Assembly (NCBI GenBank): GCA_002394605.1
Contig: DGUI01000033.1
Span: forward strand, 1-64,000
Source of the DNA: Mageeibacillus sp. UBA4314
Lineage (GTDB): Bacteria > Bacillota > Clostridia > Saccharofermentanales > Saccharofermentanaceae
DNA: 64,000 bases
Direction of reading: 5' to 3'
In this document: positions 43,090-51,002 of the stretch, piece after piece
How positions within the stretch are numbered: the stretch's first letter is position 1
Layout of the letters: every line of letters starts with the position of its first letter
The notes under the pieces: model-generated
Seen by the model: the letters and a program-made list of their open reading frames with translations, nothing else
The model's database searches: none
Told to the model about the DNA's origin: nothing
Made by a program: the position numbers and the translations under genes

Positions 43090-44050
43090 GACAGTGAAAA
43101 AGAAAAAGCATATATTCCGCAAGGTCATCTTGGTCATTCTTGGATTGATCGCAGTATTTCTGCTGTTTTCCTTCATAAGGCACAGAGTCCTGCTGGAAGG
43201 GGAGAAAGACCTTCTTGTTCCACCCGGTCAGATGATCGATGTGGACGGGCACAAAATGCATGTTTATTCGGTTGGGGAAGGAGACAAAACGCTTGTGCTG
43301 ATGGCAGCAAGCGGCACGGTTTGTCCAAGTCTTGATTTTAAGAATCTTTACTCAAGTTTGGGTGATGATTACAGGATCGTTGTCGTTGAGAAATTCGGGT
43401 ACGGATACAGCGATATCGTTAACAGGCCAAGAGATGTTGCATCCATTCTTTCTGACACGAGAGCAGCACTCAGCGGTGCGGGAATCGAAGGTCCGTATAT
43501 CCTTTGTCCGCATTCTTACTCCGGATTGGAGGCATTGTACTGGACACAGACTTATCCTGACGAAGTTGAAGCGATCATAGGTCTCGATATGGCTTTCCCC
43601 GAGACATACAACTATACAAAGGGCGGTGTTTTGGTTAAGCCGTATTATCTTGTGCAATATGGTCTTATTGCTCTCGGAATAGGAAGATTCTTCTCTGACA
43701 GCACTTTCCTTCCTGAAGGCGGTTTCCTTTCCGGGAAGGAAGAGGATACCTATATTGCATTAGTGAACAGGATCGCAAATAATATCGATGTTGCAAATGA
43801 AGCATCTGAAGCGAAACCAAGCGCAGAACTTGTCGCTTCCGGCGGTAAACCAGATATTCCGATGCTTCTTTTCTTGTCTGAGAAGAAACTTGACGGTAGT
43901 AATGAATTGTGGAAAAGAGTAGCATATGATTATGCGGAAGGTCTTGATTCAGTATCGTTTGTAGAGCTTAAATGTGGTCATTATATTTTCCATTATGAGC
44001 CCGGACGGATAACTGAAGAGATTAATGCATTTCTTAGTGAATTGGGTTAG
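43076..44050 (+). CDS. Membrane-anchored alpha/beta hydrolase
   Basis: A 324-residue protein with a basic N-terminus, one transmembrane helix (about 17-36: VILVILGLIAVFLLFSF) and an alpha/beta-hydrolase domain. The oxyanion region is LMAASGTVCPS, the nucleophile elbow is CPHSYSG (Ser), an Asp occurs in IIGLDMAF, and a late His is in LKCGHYIFHYEP. The start is TTG 43076, with GGAG at 43062-43065; GTG 43094 is the alternative. The true substrate is unknown. Confidence 0.82.
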   Translation: MQNDKTVKKKKHIFRKVILVILGLIAVFLLFSFIRHRVLLEGEKDLLVPPGQMIDVDGHKMHVYSVGEGDKTLVLMAASGTVCPSLDFKNLYSSLGDDYRIVVVEKFGYGYSDIVNRPRDVASILSDTRAALSGAGIEGPYILCPHSYSGLEALYWTQTYPDEVEAIIGLDMAFPETYNYTKGGVLVKPYYLVQYGLIALGIGRFFSDSTFLPEGGFLSGKEEDTYIALVNRIANNIDVANEASEAKPSAELVASGGKPDIPMLLFLSEKKLDGSNELWKRVAYDYAEGLDSVSFVELKCGHYIFHYEPGRITEEINAFLSELG

Positions 44051-44085
44051 TGAGAGATCGACAGTGACCCTGCAGGAGGGAAAAC

Positions 44086-44745
44086 ATGAACAAAGAATGG
44101 TCTGAACAGAACAAGAGAATGCAGTCTCTGCTCAAAAAGGCGGATACTTTTGAGCAGGGCAAAGAAGTGCTTTTCGAACTGCGAAATGGTCTTATGGATA
44201 CATTGCTCTCTTTTAAGGAAGATCTCAGCAGAGACGATTTTGATGCCATGCCTTTCATGAATGCTGACGGGTATCACAGCAAGAACATCGCGTATTCCAT
44301 TTGGCACGTTTTCAGGATAGAAGATATCGTTGCGCACACGCTTGTTAAAGGCGATGAAGAGGTGTTGTTCTCCGGTAACTATCAAAGCCGTATCAAATCC
44401 CCGATAATCACAACAGGCAACGAGCTTGTTAAGGAACAGATCTCTGATTTTACAAAGCAGCTGGATATTGATGAACTGTATTCGTATGTTGCTGATGTGA
44501 AGAGAAGCACGGAAGAAATAATACGCAATATGACTTATAGTGATCTGAAGAGCAAGATCCCAGAAGAACGAAGGGAAAAACTGGAATCATTAGGCGTTGT
44601 CAGCGAAGATGAGAACGCCATCTGGCTGATCGATTACTGGTGCAAAAAAAATGTGCGAGGGCTTATTCAAATGCCTTTTTCCAGGCACTGGATCATGCAT
44701 ATAGAAGCATGTCTCAGAATAAGTGCAAAACTGGCAAAGAGATAG
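44086..44745 (+). CDS. DinB-like protein
   Basis: A 219-residue helical protein. A His in IWHVFRIEDIVAH and the C-terminal HWIMHIEA (HxxxH) give the three metal ligands expected of a DinB/YfiT four-helix bundle, though overall similarity is weak by eye. DinB-like enzymes include thiol-dependent transferases. It follows the hydrolase gene by 35 bases. A terminator lies just after it. Confidence 0.6.
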   Translation: MNKEWSEQNKRMQSLLKKADTFEQGKEVLFELRNGLMDTLLSFKEDLSRDDFDAMPFMNADGYHSKNIAYSIWHVFRIEDIVAHTLVKGDEEVLFSGNYQSRIKSPIITTGNELVKEQISDFTKQLDIDELYSYVADVKRSTEEIIRNMTYSDLKSKIPEERREKLESLGVVSEDENAIWLIDYWCKKNVRGLIQMPFSRHWIMHIEACLRISAKLAKR

Positions 44746-44752
44746 AGAAGGT

Positions 44753-44778
44753 AACGTGGGAGCCTGAACTCCCGCGTT
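44753..44778. terminator. Bidirectional terminator between convergent genes
   Basis: AACGTGGGAG (44753-44762) and CTCCCGCGTT (44769-44778) form a 10-bp stem with one wobble and a 6-base loop, followed by CTTATTT on the plus strand. It separates the DinB-like gene from the minus-strand zinc-ribbon gene. Confidence 0.75.
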
Positions 44779-44779
44779 C

Positions 44780-45892
44780 TTATTTCTTCAGCCTCGTAAG
44801 TGACTTGTAACCGGCCGCTTGTTTGCTGCGTTCCATCTCGCAGAACTTCAAGATCGAAGGATCGACTGTAATGTCGTTATCAATCCCTGCGGCATCAAAG
44901 CGCAGCTTCTCGAAGTAGGCGAGCCTAAGGTCGCGGTCGATGGCAAGGTATTCATTCTGTTCGGCGATACCCTGTTCAAGGTCAGTAATGTCTTTTGCAG
45001 TCAGCTCAATATCTGATGAGAAGTAATCGATCTGCCTTGACTTGTTCTTTTCCTTCTCCTCGTTCGTATGGTCTTCCTGGAGTTTGACTACGCGGGTGCG
45101 CTTGACGTGCTGGATCTGTCCGCGGTAGCTCTTCCATACGAACCTTGTAACGACGGTAAAGATGACCGCGCCGGCGAGAGATGATGCGATGCCTATGAGG
45201 TGCACATCACCACTGAAGCACCTGACAACCAGGTACATCGCAAGTATGATCAGACCTGCTGTTAAGACAGGGGACAGTATGAGCATCACAGTGGAGAAGA
45301 CAAGGCCTGCTTTGGCGCTTCCGTACTTGCGTTCAGCAATATCGATCTCAGGCTTGTCCTTGAGATGCTGTATGTTATTCTCGTGGTCGGTGATGCGTTC
45401 CTTCTTCGATTCGATCACTCGGCGGAAATACTCGATGTTCTCCTTGGCATTGGATGCCGCCGTGGAAGTGTCGTTATCTGCAACCCTGCGGAGAAATTCC
45501 TTATATCTTGCGACAAAAGAAGGGTCAGCAGCTGTGCCTGCCCTGTTGATATAGCAGTGGTACAGAGACTCTGTCTTCTCACCAAATCCTGCATTGAGAC
45601 CTTTTGTCCTTGACTCGATGACGCCTCTGTAGCATCTGGGATCGGCCTCGTTGATCGCAAGGCATTCTTCGAAAAGCCTTAGGGCATGCTCCCATTCCTT
45701 GTTCTCAAGCGCACATTCTGCATTCTTCATCTTCAGCTCGAAATCATCCAGCTTGCCGAGCCAGCCGGCTTCATCTACAAGTACTTCATTGCCGCAGTAA
45801 GAACATGTGGTCCTGTTGCGTCCGACAGGAAACTCGATCACACCGCTGCATGAAGGGCAGTGGATCGTGCGTAGTTTTAGATCATCGCTCAT
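44780..45892 (-). CDS. Zinc-ribbon membrane protein with TPR-like segment
   Basis: A 370-residue protein. The N-terminus has a Cys4 zinc ribbon (CPSCSGVIEF and CSYCGNEVLV), followed by a TPR-like stretch (ENKEWEHALRLFEECLAINEADPRCYRGV), a coiled-coil region, two transmembrane helices (about 193-215 and 228-246) and a charged cytoplasmic tail. Related multi-domain proteins are common in Clostridia with unknown role. It is monocistronic. I do not assign a function. Confidence 0.78.
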   Translation of the reverse strand: MSDDLKLRTIHCPSCSGVIEFPVGRNRTTCSYCGNEVLVDEAGWLGKLDDFELKMKNAECALENKEWEHALRLFEECLAINEADPRCYRGVIESRTKGLNAGFGEKTESLYHCYINRAGTAADPSFVARYKEFLRRVADNDTSTAASNAKENIEYFRRVIESKKERITDHENNIQHLKDKPEIDIAERKYGSAKAGLVFSTVMLILSPVLTAGLIILAMYLVVRCFSGDVHLIGIASSLAGAVIFTVVTRFVWKSYRGQIQHVKRTRVVKLQEDHTNEEKEKNKSRQIDYFSSDIELTAKDITDLEQGIAEQNEYLAIDRDLRLAYFEKLRFDAAGIDNDITVDPSILKFCEMERSKQAAGYKSLTRLKK

Positions 45893-46046
45893 AAATCTAT
45901 CCTCATTCCCAAAAGATGGTCATATTGTACAGCAATACCAAACAAGTTGCTATGATATATTCTCTGGGGATATTGTCATATCTCTGGTGCTGCCTGCTTG
46001 GAGATTGCAGCAATAAAGTGTATCATGGGATCATAGGAGAGGACGG

Positions 46047-46673
46047 ATGAAGATAAACAAGAAAGTCTTTGCGGTAATATTCATTGCAGCAACATTGCTG
46101 CGCCTTGCGGTTTATTTCTTTATTCAAGGCGGTGAAGGATCTGATTCTTACGATAAGTATCTGTCCGGTGAGTATTTTTTCCGTGCACAAGCCCGTACAG
46201 TACTGAATGCTGACACTCTTGATACGTCCCTTGATCTGTCTGATCCTAAAGTGTTTCTGTCATTGCAGAATGGTGCCAAAGTATACGCATATGATCCTAA
46301 AGGTGACTACTGCACTGTCGTCAACGGGGATGACGTGATCACTGACTACCCGATAAGTAAGCTCGTATTTGACACTGATGAAGAAAAGAAGATCTTCTAC
46401 GGCACTCTGAAGTATTCCAAAGAAGAATATGAGAAGCGCCTTAAGTCGATCAAGGAGGACAGCCCGGTACTGAGCGATCCTTCGATGATCGAGGAGAATA
46501 GATCCGGAGGCTTCAGAAAGCTTTTCCTCGTATATGTTTTGGCATCATGTGTTGTCATGGCGTTCCTGCTGTTCATATCATCAGGCCGTGACGGTGTTGT
46601 CAGTGAGCTTATCGCAGTTTGGACGATCCTATGTATCTTATGGAATATCGTATCTTTGTTTGTTCTAAAATAA
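46047..46673 (+). CDS. Membrane protein of unknown function
   Basis: A 208-residue protein with an N-terminal helix (about 7-24), an extracytoplasmic domain with beta character (about 30-150) and two C-terminal helices (about 158-178 and 186-206). I do not recognise it. The GGAGAGGAC site precedes the ATG. It is followed after 18 bases by a DUF1349 gene and then a flavin-binding protein, perhaps in one operon. Confidence 0.7.
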   Translation: MKINKKVFAVIFIAATLLRLAVYFFIQGGEGSDSYDKYLSGEYFFRAQARTVLNADTLDTSLDLSDPKVFLSLQNGAKVYAYDPKGDYCTVVNGDDVITDYPISKLVFDTDEEKKIFYGTLKYSKEEYEKRLKSIKEDSPVLSDPSMIEENRSGGFRKLFLVYVLASCVVMAFLLFISSGRDGVVSELIAVWTILCILWNIVSLFVLK

Positions 46674-46691
46674 TAGTGGAGGATATTTACC

Positions 46692-47297
46692 ATGATCGAC
46701 TTAAGCAGATTCGTTTGGACCAGACAACCTAAGGATTACGTGATAGAAGGCGGGAAGATAAAGATCACTACGCTGCCTCATACTGATCTGTGGCAGAGGA
46801 CTTATTATCATTTCCGCAATGACAATGCTCCGGTATTTCAGATGGAAACTGATGAGCGTTTCTTCAGCTTTGTGGTGAAGACCGCTTTCGAAGAGAGCCA
46901 TCACCGTTTTGACCAGTGTGGCATTGTATTATATCTGGACAGCGATAACTGGCTTAAGGGATCGGTCGAATATGAGAATGAAGGGTTCCAGCATCTGGGC
47001 AGTGTGGTGACTAACCATGGTTACTCTGATTGGGCTACGACAGAGATACCTGCTGACGTTAAGTCTATGTGGTACAGATTAAGCCGCAGGGAAGATGATT
47101 ACTGTATAGAATGCTCTTATGACGGCATCCGATTCCGCCAGATGCGTGTAGCACATCTGCATGAAGGCAATGGGAAAATCAGGTTCGGTATATATGCGTG
47201 TTCTCCGGAGGATTCTTCGTTTACAGCTGTTTTCTCTGATATGAGGATAACGGAATGTGCGTGGAAGGCACATGACGGGCAACAGCCTGATATGTGA
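46692..47297 (+). CDS. DUF1349 domain protein
   Basis: A 201-residue protein matching DUF1349: a concanavalin-like beta sandwich with FSFVVKTAFEE, DQCGIVLYLDSDNWLKGSVEYE, and a late RFGIYACSPED. Such proteins are thought to bind carbohydrate and are often expressed with stress-response genes. GGAGG lies upstream. No signal peptide, so probably cytoplasmic. Confidence 0.85.
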   Translation: MIDLSRFVWTRQPKDYVIEGGKIKITTLPHTDLWQRTYYHFRNDNAPVFQMETDERFFSFVVKTAFEESHHRFDQCGIVLYLDSDNWLKGSVEYENEGFQHLGSVVTNHGYSDWATTEIPADVKSMWYRLSRREDDYCIECSYDGIRFRQMRVAHLHEGNGKIRFGIYACSPEDSSFTAVFSDMRITECAWKAHDGQQPDM

Positions 47298-47315
47298 GAC
47301 AGGAGGTTCAGGATA

Positions 47316-47792
47316 ATGTTCCGCAAGATGAGAAGGTTTAAACAGCAGATTACAGAAGGTGAGTGCATAGATATCCTGAAGGAGGAACCAAGAGGAGTCC
47401 TGTCCGTTATCGGTGATGAAGGATATCCATACGGTATCCCGCTCGATCACTGGTATTGCGAAGAGGACGGGAAGATCTATTTTCACGGCGCCAAGGAGGG
47501 GCATAAGCTAGAGGCCATACGTAAATGCAACAAAGTAAGTTACTGTGTTTTGGATAAGGGTTACCGCAAAGATGGCGACTGGGCTCTTAACATAAAAAGC
47601 GTGATCGTCTTCGGCAGGATGCGCATTGTTGAAGATGAAGATAAGAAAAGAAAGATCTGCACGGAGATCTGCAGGAAATTTACGGATGATGAGGCATACC
47701 TTCAGCATGAATTAGAGAATGCATTCCCGAGGGTATGCTGTCTGGAACTGACCCCGGAACACATGACGGGAAAGCTGGTCAATGAATCCTGA
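47316..47792 (+). CDS. Pyridoxamine 5'-phosphate oxidase-family protein (NimA-like)
   Basis: A 158-residue flavin-binding split-barrel protein: GVLSVIGDEGYPYGIPLDHWY and YFHGAKEGHKLEAIRKCNKVSYCV are typical of the NimA/PNPOx-like group, some members of which reduce nitroimidazoles. Drug resistance should not be inferred from this alone. Its final Glu-Leu-Thr-Pro-Glu-His motif (ELTPEHMTGK) is also family-typical. It ends 29 bases from the convergent transglutaminase gene. Confidence 0.88.
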   Translation: MFRKMRRFKQQITEGECIDILKEEPRGVLSVIGDEGYPYGIPLDHWYCEEDGKIYFHGAKEGHKLEAIRKCNKVSYCVLDKGYRKDGDWALNIKSVIVFGRMRIVEDEDKKRKICTEICRKFTDDEAYLQHELENAFPRVCCLELTPEHMTGKLVNES

Positions 47793-47821
47793 TGTGATAA
47801 ATGCCTGAACTCTCTTTACCA

Positions 47822-48886
47822 TCACCCGAACGGGGAGTAATCAAATTCGTGCATATTCCCGTCGTCATCACGGTATATGATGATGTTCTTCTCCGGATCC
47901 CATGACTCGAGATAACCGCCCTTCAACGGCTCAAAAAAAGTGTCATCAGCATTGAATTCAGTGCCCTTGTAATCTCCGTAATGATTGCCGACGATGTTAT
48001 CCTTCTTTTTGAATCCGTCGTCGTCCTCGCGCCTCTGATCTGTCTCCATCAGGTAGGACAGATTGACCCCGCTCTCCATTGCGAAAGTGGGATCGACATG
48101 ATAATTCTTCCCGTTTATCGTCACATAAGACCATTCATGATCATATCCGCCGACACAAGTTGCATCTACGCCGGCCTGCAGCAGCAGGTACGAGAACGCA
48201 GGCGCGCATTCACTGCAGATCCCGTGGCCGGTCGTCAGGAATCTGTATGCAGACAGATCTTCAACAACATGATCTTTCATCGCTTCGTAAGATTCATAGT
48301 CGTAAGTATAGTTATTGGCAAAATAGATGTAGAGAGCCAAGACCTTCTCAAAGTCTGAATAATCGTCACGCAGATTCTCGTTCAATATATCTGTTACGAG
48401 CTTCTCGAACTCTGCGTTCTTGACGGCGAATTCCTCCTTGGGGATCTTATATTGGAAGGTTCCTATGCCGTCCTTGACTGCACCTGCATAATTCGATTCC
48501 GTGGAAACCTCTACAACAGGGTAGCATACACAGGGAAACTGTCCCATCATCCAGTCATATGTCTCCTGATCCTTAACAGCGAAAGAATCCTTACCGGATC
48601 TTACGGCATCGATAAAATTGCCGTAAGCCGTGCACATATCCTCACCCATGATCTTGCGGAATATGGATGCTACGACTACCGGCTTAAATTCGAAATGTCC
48701 TCTTGCTTCGGTCTCCTTGGTTGTTTCAGTTGTGGATTCCGCGGTAGTATTGGAAGTCTCGGAAGATGTTGCTATCAGAGATCCGGCAATGTCTGCCGGA
48801 GCCGTATCGTTTGTATTTGAACTGCAAGCGGCCAGATTTACAGCAGCTAATGTTAGGCATAATACCGATGCAATTGCTTTTCTCAT
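47822..48886 (-). CDS. Transglutaminase-like lipoprotein
   Basis: A 354-residue predicted lipoprotein: signal peptide with lipobox LAAC, a Ser/Thr/Glu-rich linker (about 28-62), a mixed region, then a transglutaminase/protease-like fold with the Cys in HGICSECAPAF, His in GYDHEWSYV and Asp in HVDPTF, the expected catalytic triad. It may act as a surface peptidase or crosslinking enzyme. GGAGG lies 8 bases before the ATG. It diverges from the GGDEF gene, with matching promoters. Confidence 0.85.
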   Translation of the reverse strand: MRKAIASVLCLTLAAVNLAACSSNTNDTAPADIAGSLIATSSETSNTTAESTTETTKETEARGHFEFKPVVVASIFRKIMGEDMCTAYGNFIDAVRSGKDSFAVKDQETYDWMMGQFPCVCYPVVEVSTESNYAGAVKDGIGTFQYKIPKEEFAVKNAEFEKLVTDILNENLRDDYSDFEKVLALYIYFANNYTYDYESYEAMKDHVVEDLSAYRFLTTGHGICSECAPAFSYLLLQAGVDATCVGGYDHEWSYVTINGKNYHVDPTFAMESGVNLSYLMETDQRREDDDGFKKKDNIVGNHYGDYKGTEFNADDTFFEPLKGGYLESWDPEKNIIIYRDDDGNMHEFDYSPFG

Positions 48887-48912
48887 TATGTAATACCTCC
48901 AGGATCACAATG

Positions 48913-48918
48913 ATTATA
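48913..48918 (-). promoter_or_regulatory. Extended -10 promoter of the transglutaminase gene
   Basis: On the minus strand the sequence is GAATGGTATAAT, giving TATAAT (48913-48918) with a TGG extension. The identical 12 bases occur on the plus strand at 48958-48969 for the divergent gene. No -35 box is convincing. Confidence 0.6.
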
Positions 48919-48957
48919 CCATTCTGCTGACAAGTTCATGTGTCGTTATCCTTGTTG

Positions 48958-48969
48958 GAATGGTATAAT
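48958..48969 (+). promoter_or_regulatory. Extended -10 promoter six bases before the GGDEF gene
   Basis: GAATGGTATAAT carries TATAAT at 48964-48969 with the TGG extension. The ATG at 48976 follows after AAATCT, with no ribosome site between, so a leaderless mRNA is likely. Confidence 0.65.
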
Positions 48970-48975
48970 AAATCT

Positions 48976-50052
48976 ATGTTGGAAGATTTGTTTTTTCGTC
49001 ACTTGGTCACCCTGTTCTTGATATTGCTCTTCAGTATCAAGTTATGGTCGAGGAAGTCTTTCAGGGATATGGATACCAGATATCTCTGGTTGACAGTTAT
49101 AAGTTGCCTGATCCTGGTGTTTGAGGACAGTCTCGAGGCCATGGCTTCTCAGGATCCGTCCCTCAGGTTTGTGAGAACACTGCTGTCAGTAATAGGTTAT
49201 ACATTCCGTTCTGTTGCTGCGGTCGGTCTTTTGCTCGTCATCACGCCGCGCAATAAGCGGAAGTTTGTCCTGTGGATCCCTTGTCTGATCAACATGCTGA
49301 TCTGCATTACTGCGTTCTTTACGGATATTGCATTTGGTTTTGATAAGGATTATCACTTTTACCGCGGCCCTTTGGGGATCGTAGCTTTCATAGTTCCGAT
49401 CATCTATCTCCTGCTGATCTTATGGAATACATTCAAGCATATCGCTGACAGGTCCGGTGCTGAGAAATACATTGTTCTTATCAGCGTTATCTTCTGCCTG
49501 GCCGCATCAGCAGCTGATGTATTAGGCGGAGGCATAAGGACGAATGAAGCGATAATGATAAGCAGTGTCTTCTTCTATATATTCCTGTACTCACACGATA
49601 ACCGCCGTGATCCGCTTACCGGTCTTCTCAACCGTCAGGCGTTCTATGATGACTGTGCGGTCTTTGAGAAGACGATCGGTGCTGTATCTTCAATAGACAT
49701 GAACGGCCTTAAGGAACTTAACGATACTAAGGGACATCAGGAAGGTGACAAGGCGCTGATCACTATCGGACAATGCATTAAGGATGCTACGGACCGTGAT
49801 TCCCGGGCTTACAGGATCGGCGGTGATGAGTTCGTCGTTTTGTTCTTCCATGACCGCGATGATACTATCTGTGAGATCAACCGGGATATCAAGGATCGTG
49901 TCAGTGAGAGGGGCTACAGCATAGCCGTGGGTTACAGCATTTCCGATCCTGGCATCAGCCTTGATGGTGCGATCAAGGAATCTGACAGGCTGATGTACGA
50001 GGATAAGGCGAAGTATTACCGCGAAGTGGGCAAAGACAGGGGAGTAAGGTAA
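48976..50052 (+). CDS. Membrane GGDEF-domain protein (diguanylate cyclase)
   Basis: A 358-residue protein with about six to seven transmembrane helices in the first 200 residues and a C-terminal GGDEF domain (about 206-358). The active-site motif RIGGDEFVVLF is intact, with DPLTGLLNRQAF at the domain start, so it should make cyclic di-GMP. No RxxD inhibitory-site motif is obvious. I chose ATG 48976, six bases after TATAAT, over a longer upstream frame from 48940 that would overlap the promoter. A terminator follows. Confidence 0.88.
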   Translation: MLEDLFFRHLVTLFLILLFSIKLWSRKSFRDMDTRYLWLTVISCLILVFEDSLEAMASQDPSLRFVRTLLSVIGYTFRSVAAVGLLLVITPRNKRKFVLWIPCLINMLICITAFFTDIAFGFDKDYHFYRGPLGIVAFIVPIIYLLLILWNTFKHIADRSGAEKYIVLISVIFCLAASAADVLGGGIRTNEAIMISSVFFYIFLYSHDNRRDPLTGLLNRQAFYDDCAVFEKTIGAVSSIDMNGLKELNDTKGHQEGDKALITIGQCIKDATDRDSRAYRIGGDEFVVLFFHDRDDTICEINRDIKDRVSERGYSIAVGYSISDPGISLDGAIKESDRLMYEDKAKYYREVGKDRGVR

Positions 50053-50081
50053 GCTCAGGAGGGGATTTGTAGTTATGTGAG

Positions 50082-50110
50082 CAGCTCCTTGAACGGGAGC
50101 TGTTTGTTTT
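50082..50110 (+). terminator. Rho-independent terminator after the GGDEF gene
   Basis: CAGCTCC (50082-50088) and GGAGCTG (50096-50102) form a 7-bp stem followed by TTTGTTTT. Confidence 0.8.
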
Positions 50111-50131
50111 GGGCGTGGTTACGTAATCGAA

Positions 50132-50150
50132 CGTGTCCCTGGTGGCACTG
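50132..50150 (+). repeat. Dispersed intergenic repeat, copy 4 (short form)
   Basis: CGTGTCCCTGGTGGCACTGG shares GTGTCCCTGGTGGCA with the copy at 35801. As there, it lies next to long palindromes, though these have an unrelated sequence. Confidence 0.75.
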
Positions 50151-50157
50151 GATTGTG

Positions 50158-50274
50158 ACTCTCAACAAAAACGGGATTTACTCTCAACTGACTTGAGAGT
50201 AAATGGCAAAATAGTTGCGACTCTCAACAAAAAAACGTTTTACTCTCAAGTGACTTGAGAGTGATGTTGAGAGT
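50158..50274. repeat. Two tandem 62-bp units of nested hairpins
   Basis: ACTCTCAACAAAAA starts at 50158 and again at 50220 (62-bp period). Each unit includes an inverted repeat: ATTTACTCTCAA/TTGAGAGTAAAT (50176-50187 and 50193-50204) and ACTCTCAA/TTGAGAGT (50242-50249 and 50255-50262). The second unit also pairs 50220-50228 with 50266-50274. It lies in the 370-base gene-free stretch before the TetR promoter. No coding frame is present. Confidence 0.88.
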
Positions 50275-50328
50275 AAACTGCAAAAACCGATCTGAAGAAG
50301 TTTACTGCGATTTGTATACGCAAAATCA

Positions 50329-50404
50329 AATTAGAACGATATTCTAATTCCTCTTGACTCTAACCAACCGAACTGCTATCCTAAATTAGAACGATATTCT
50401 AATT
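50329..50404 (+). promoter_or_regulatory. TetR promoter with two identical operators
   Basis: TTGACT (50354-50359), 17 bp, TATCCT (50377-50382). Two identical 21-bp palindromes with arms AATTAGAA and TTCTAATT around CGATA lie at 50329-50349 (upstream of the -35 box) and 50384-50404 (over the start site), 55 bp apart centre to centre. The arrangement is well suited to repression by the TetR protein encoded 22 bases downstream. Confidence 0.88.
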
Positions 50405-50425
50405 CTAGTCCCAAAGGAATCAACC

Positions 50426-51001
50426 ATGGCAAAAAGAGGAGAGACAAAGGCTAAGATCATAGCGGCTGCATGTAAGGTCTTTCTCGAGAATGGATTTGAA
50501 GCGGCGTCGGTAAAGATGATAATCGAAGAAGCAGGCGTAGTTACCGGAAGCTTTTATCATTTCTTTCCGTCTAAGGAAGCTCTTTTCGAAGAGGTTGTGA
50601 GCAGGCAGCTTGATGAGTTTATCTCAAATATCAACAAGATAATGGAAGATGACAGGCTGACCATCAAGCAGGTAAAGACGCACTTTTTTGAAGAGTTGGG
50701 AAGATACACCAGGTCATTTTACGAGACTCTGCAGGGTGACAGGCTGCACTGGTCCGTTCAGAGCGCACTGAAGGAGAGGGCGCAGCAGGCGATGATAAGC
50801 TCGCTTGGGGAGTATCTGGCAAAGGCTGAAGAGAATGGTGAGATAAGGCGCAAACTGGATGTCGATCATAAGATGCTCGCCGGGATCATTATCCGCGGAG
50901 CAGGGGAGATCGTTTACGGGAAGAATATTTATGAGAGAAAGTCGGCGGTGCAGAAGAACCTGTCCGACTTCTGGTATCTACTGATCGGGGAGGAGAACTG
51001 A
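50426..51001 (+). CDS. TetR-family transcriptional regulator
   Basis: A 191-residue regulator with the N-terminal TetR HTH (AACKVFLENGFEAASVKMIIEEAGVVTGSFYHFFPSKEALF, shown here only by name and position, about residues 13-52) and a ligand-binding helical C-terminus. It is preceded by a promoter with two identical operators, so it probably represses itself and the isochorismatase-like and Dabb genes just downstream. AAAGGA serves as ribosome site. The ligand is unknown. Confidence 0.93.
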   Translation: MAKRGETKAKIIAAACKVFLENGFEAASVKMIIEEAGVVTGSFYHFFPSKEALFEEVVSRQLDEFISNINKIMEDDRLTIKQVKTHFFEELGRYTRSFYETLQGDRLHWSVQSALKERAQQAMISSLGEYLAKAEENGEIRRKLDVDHKMLAGIIIRGAGEIVYGKNIYERKSAVQKNLSDFWYLLIGEEN

Positions 51002-51002
51002 C

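Noticed and set aside
47316..47792. Drug-resistance gene call for the NimA-like protein
   Set aside because: The flavin split-barrel family is broad; no feature here ties it to nitroimidazole reduction.
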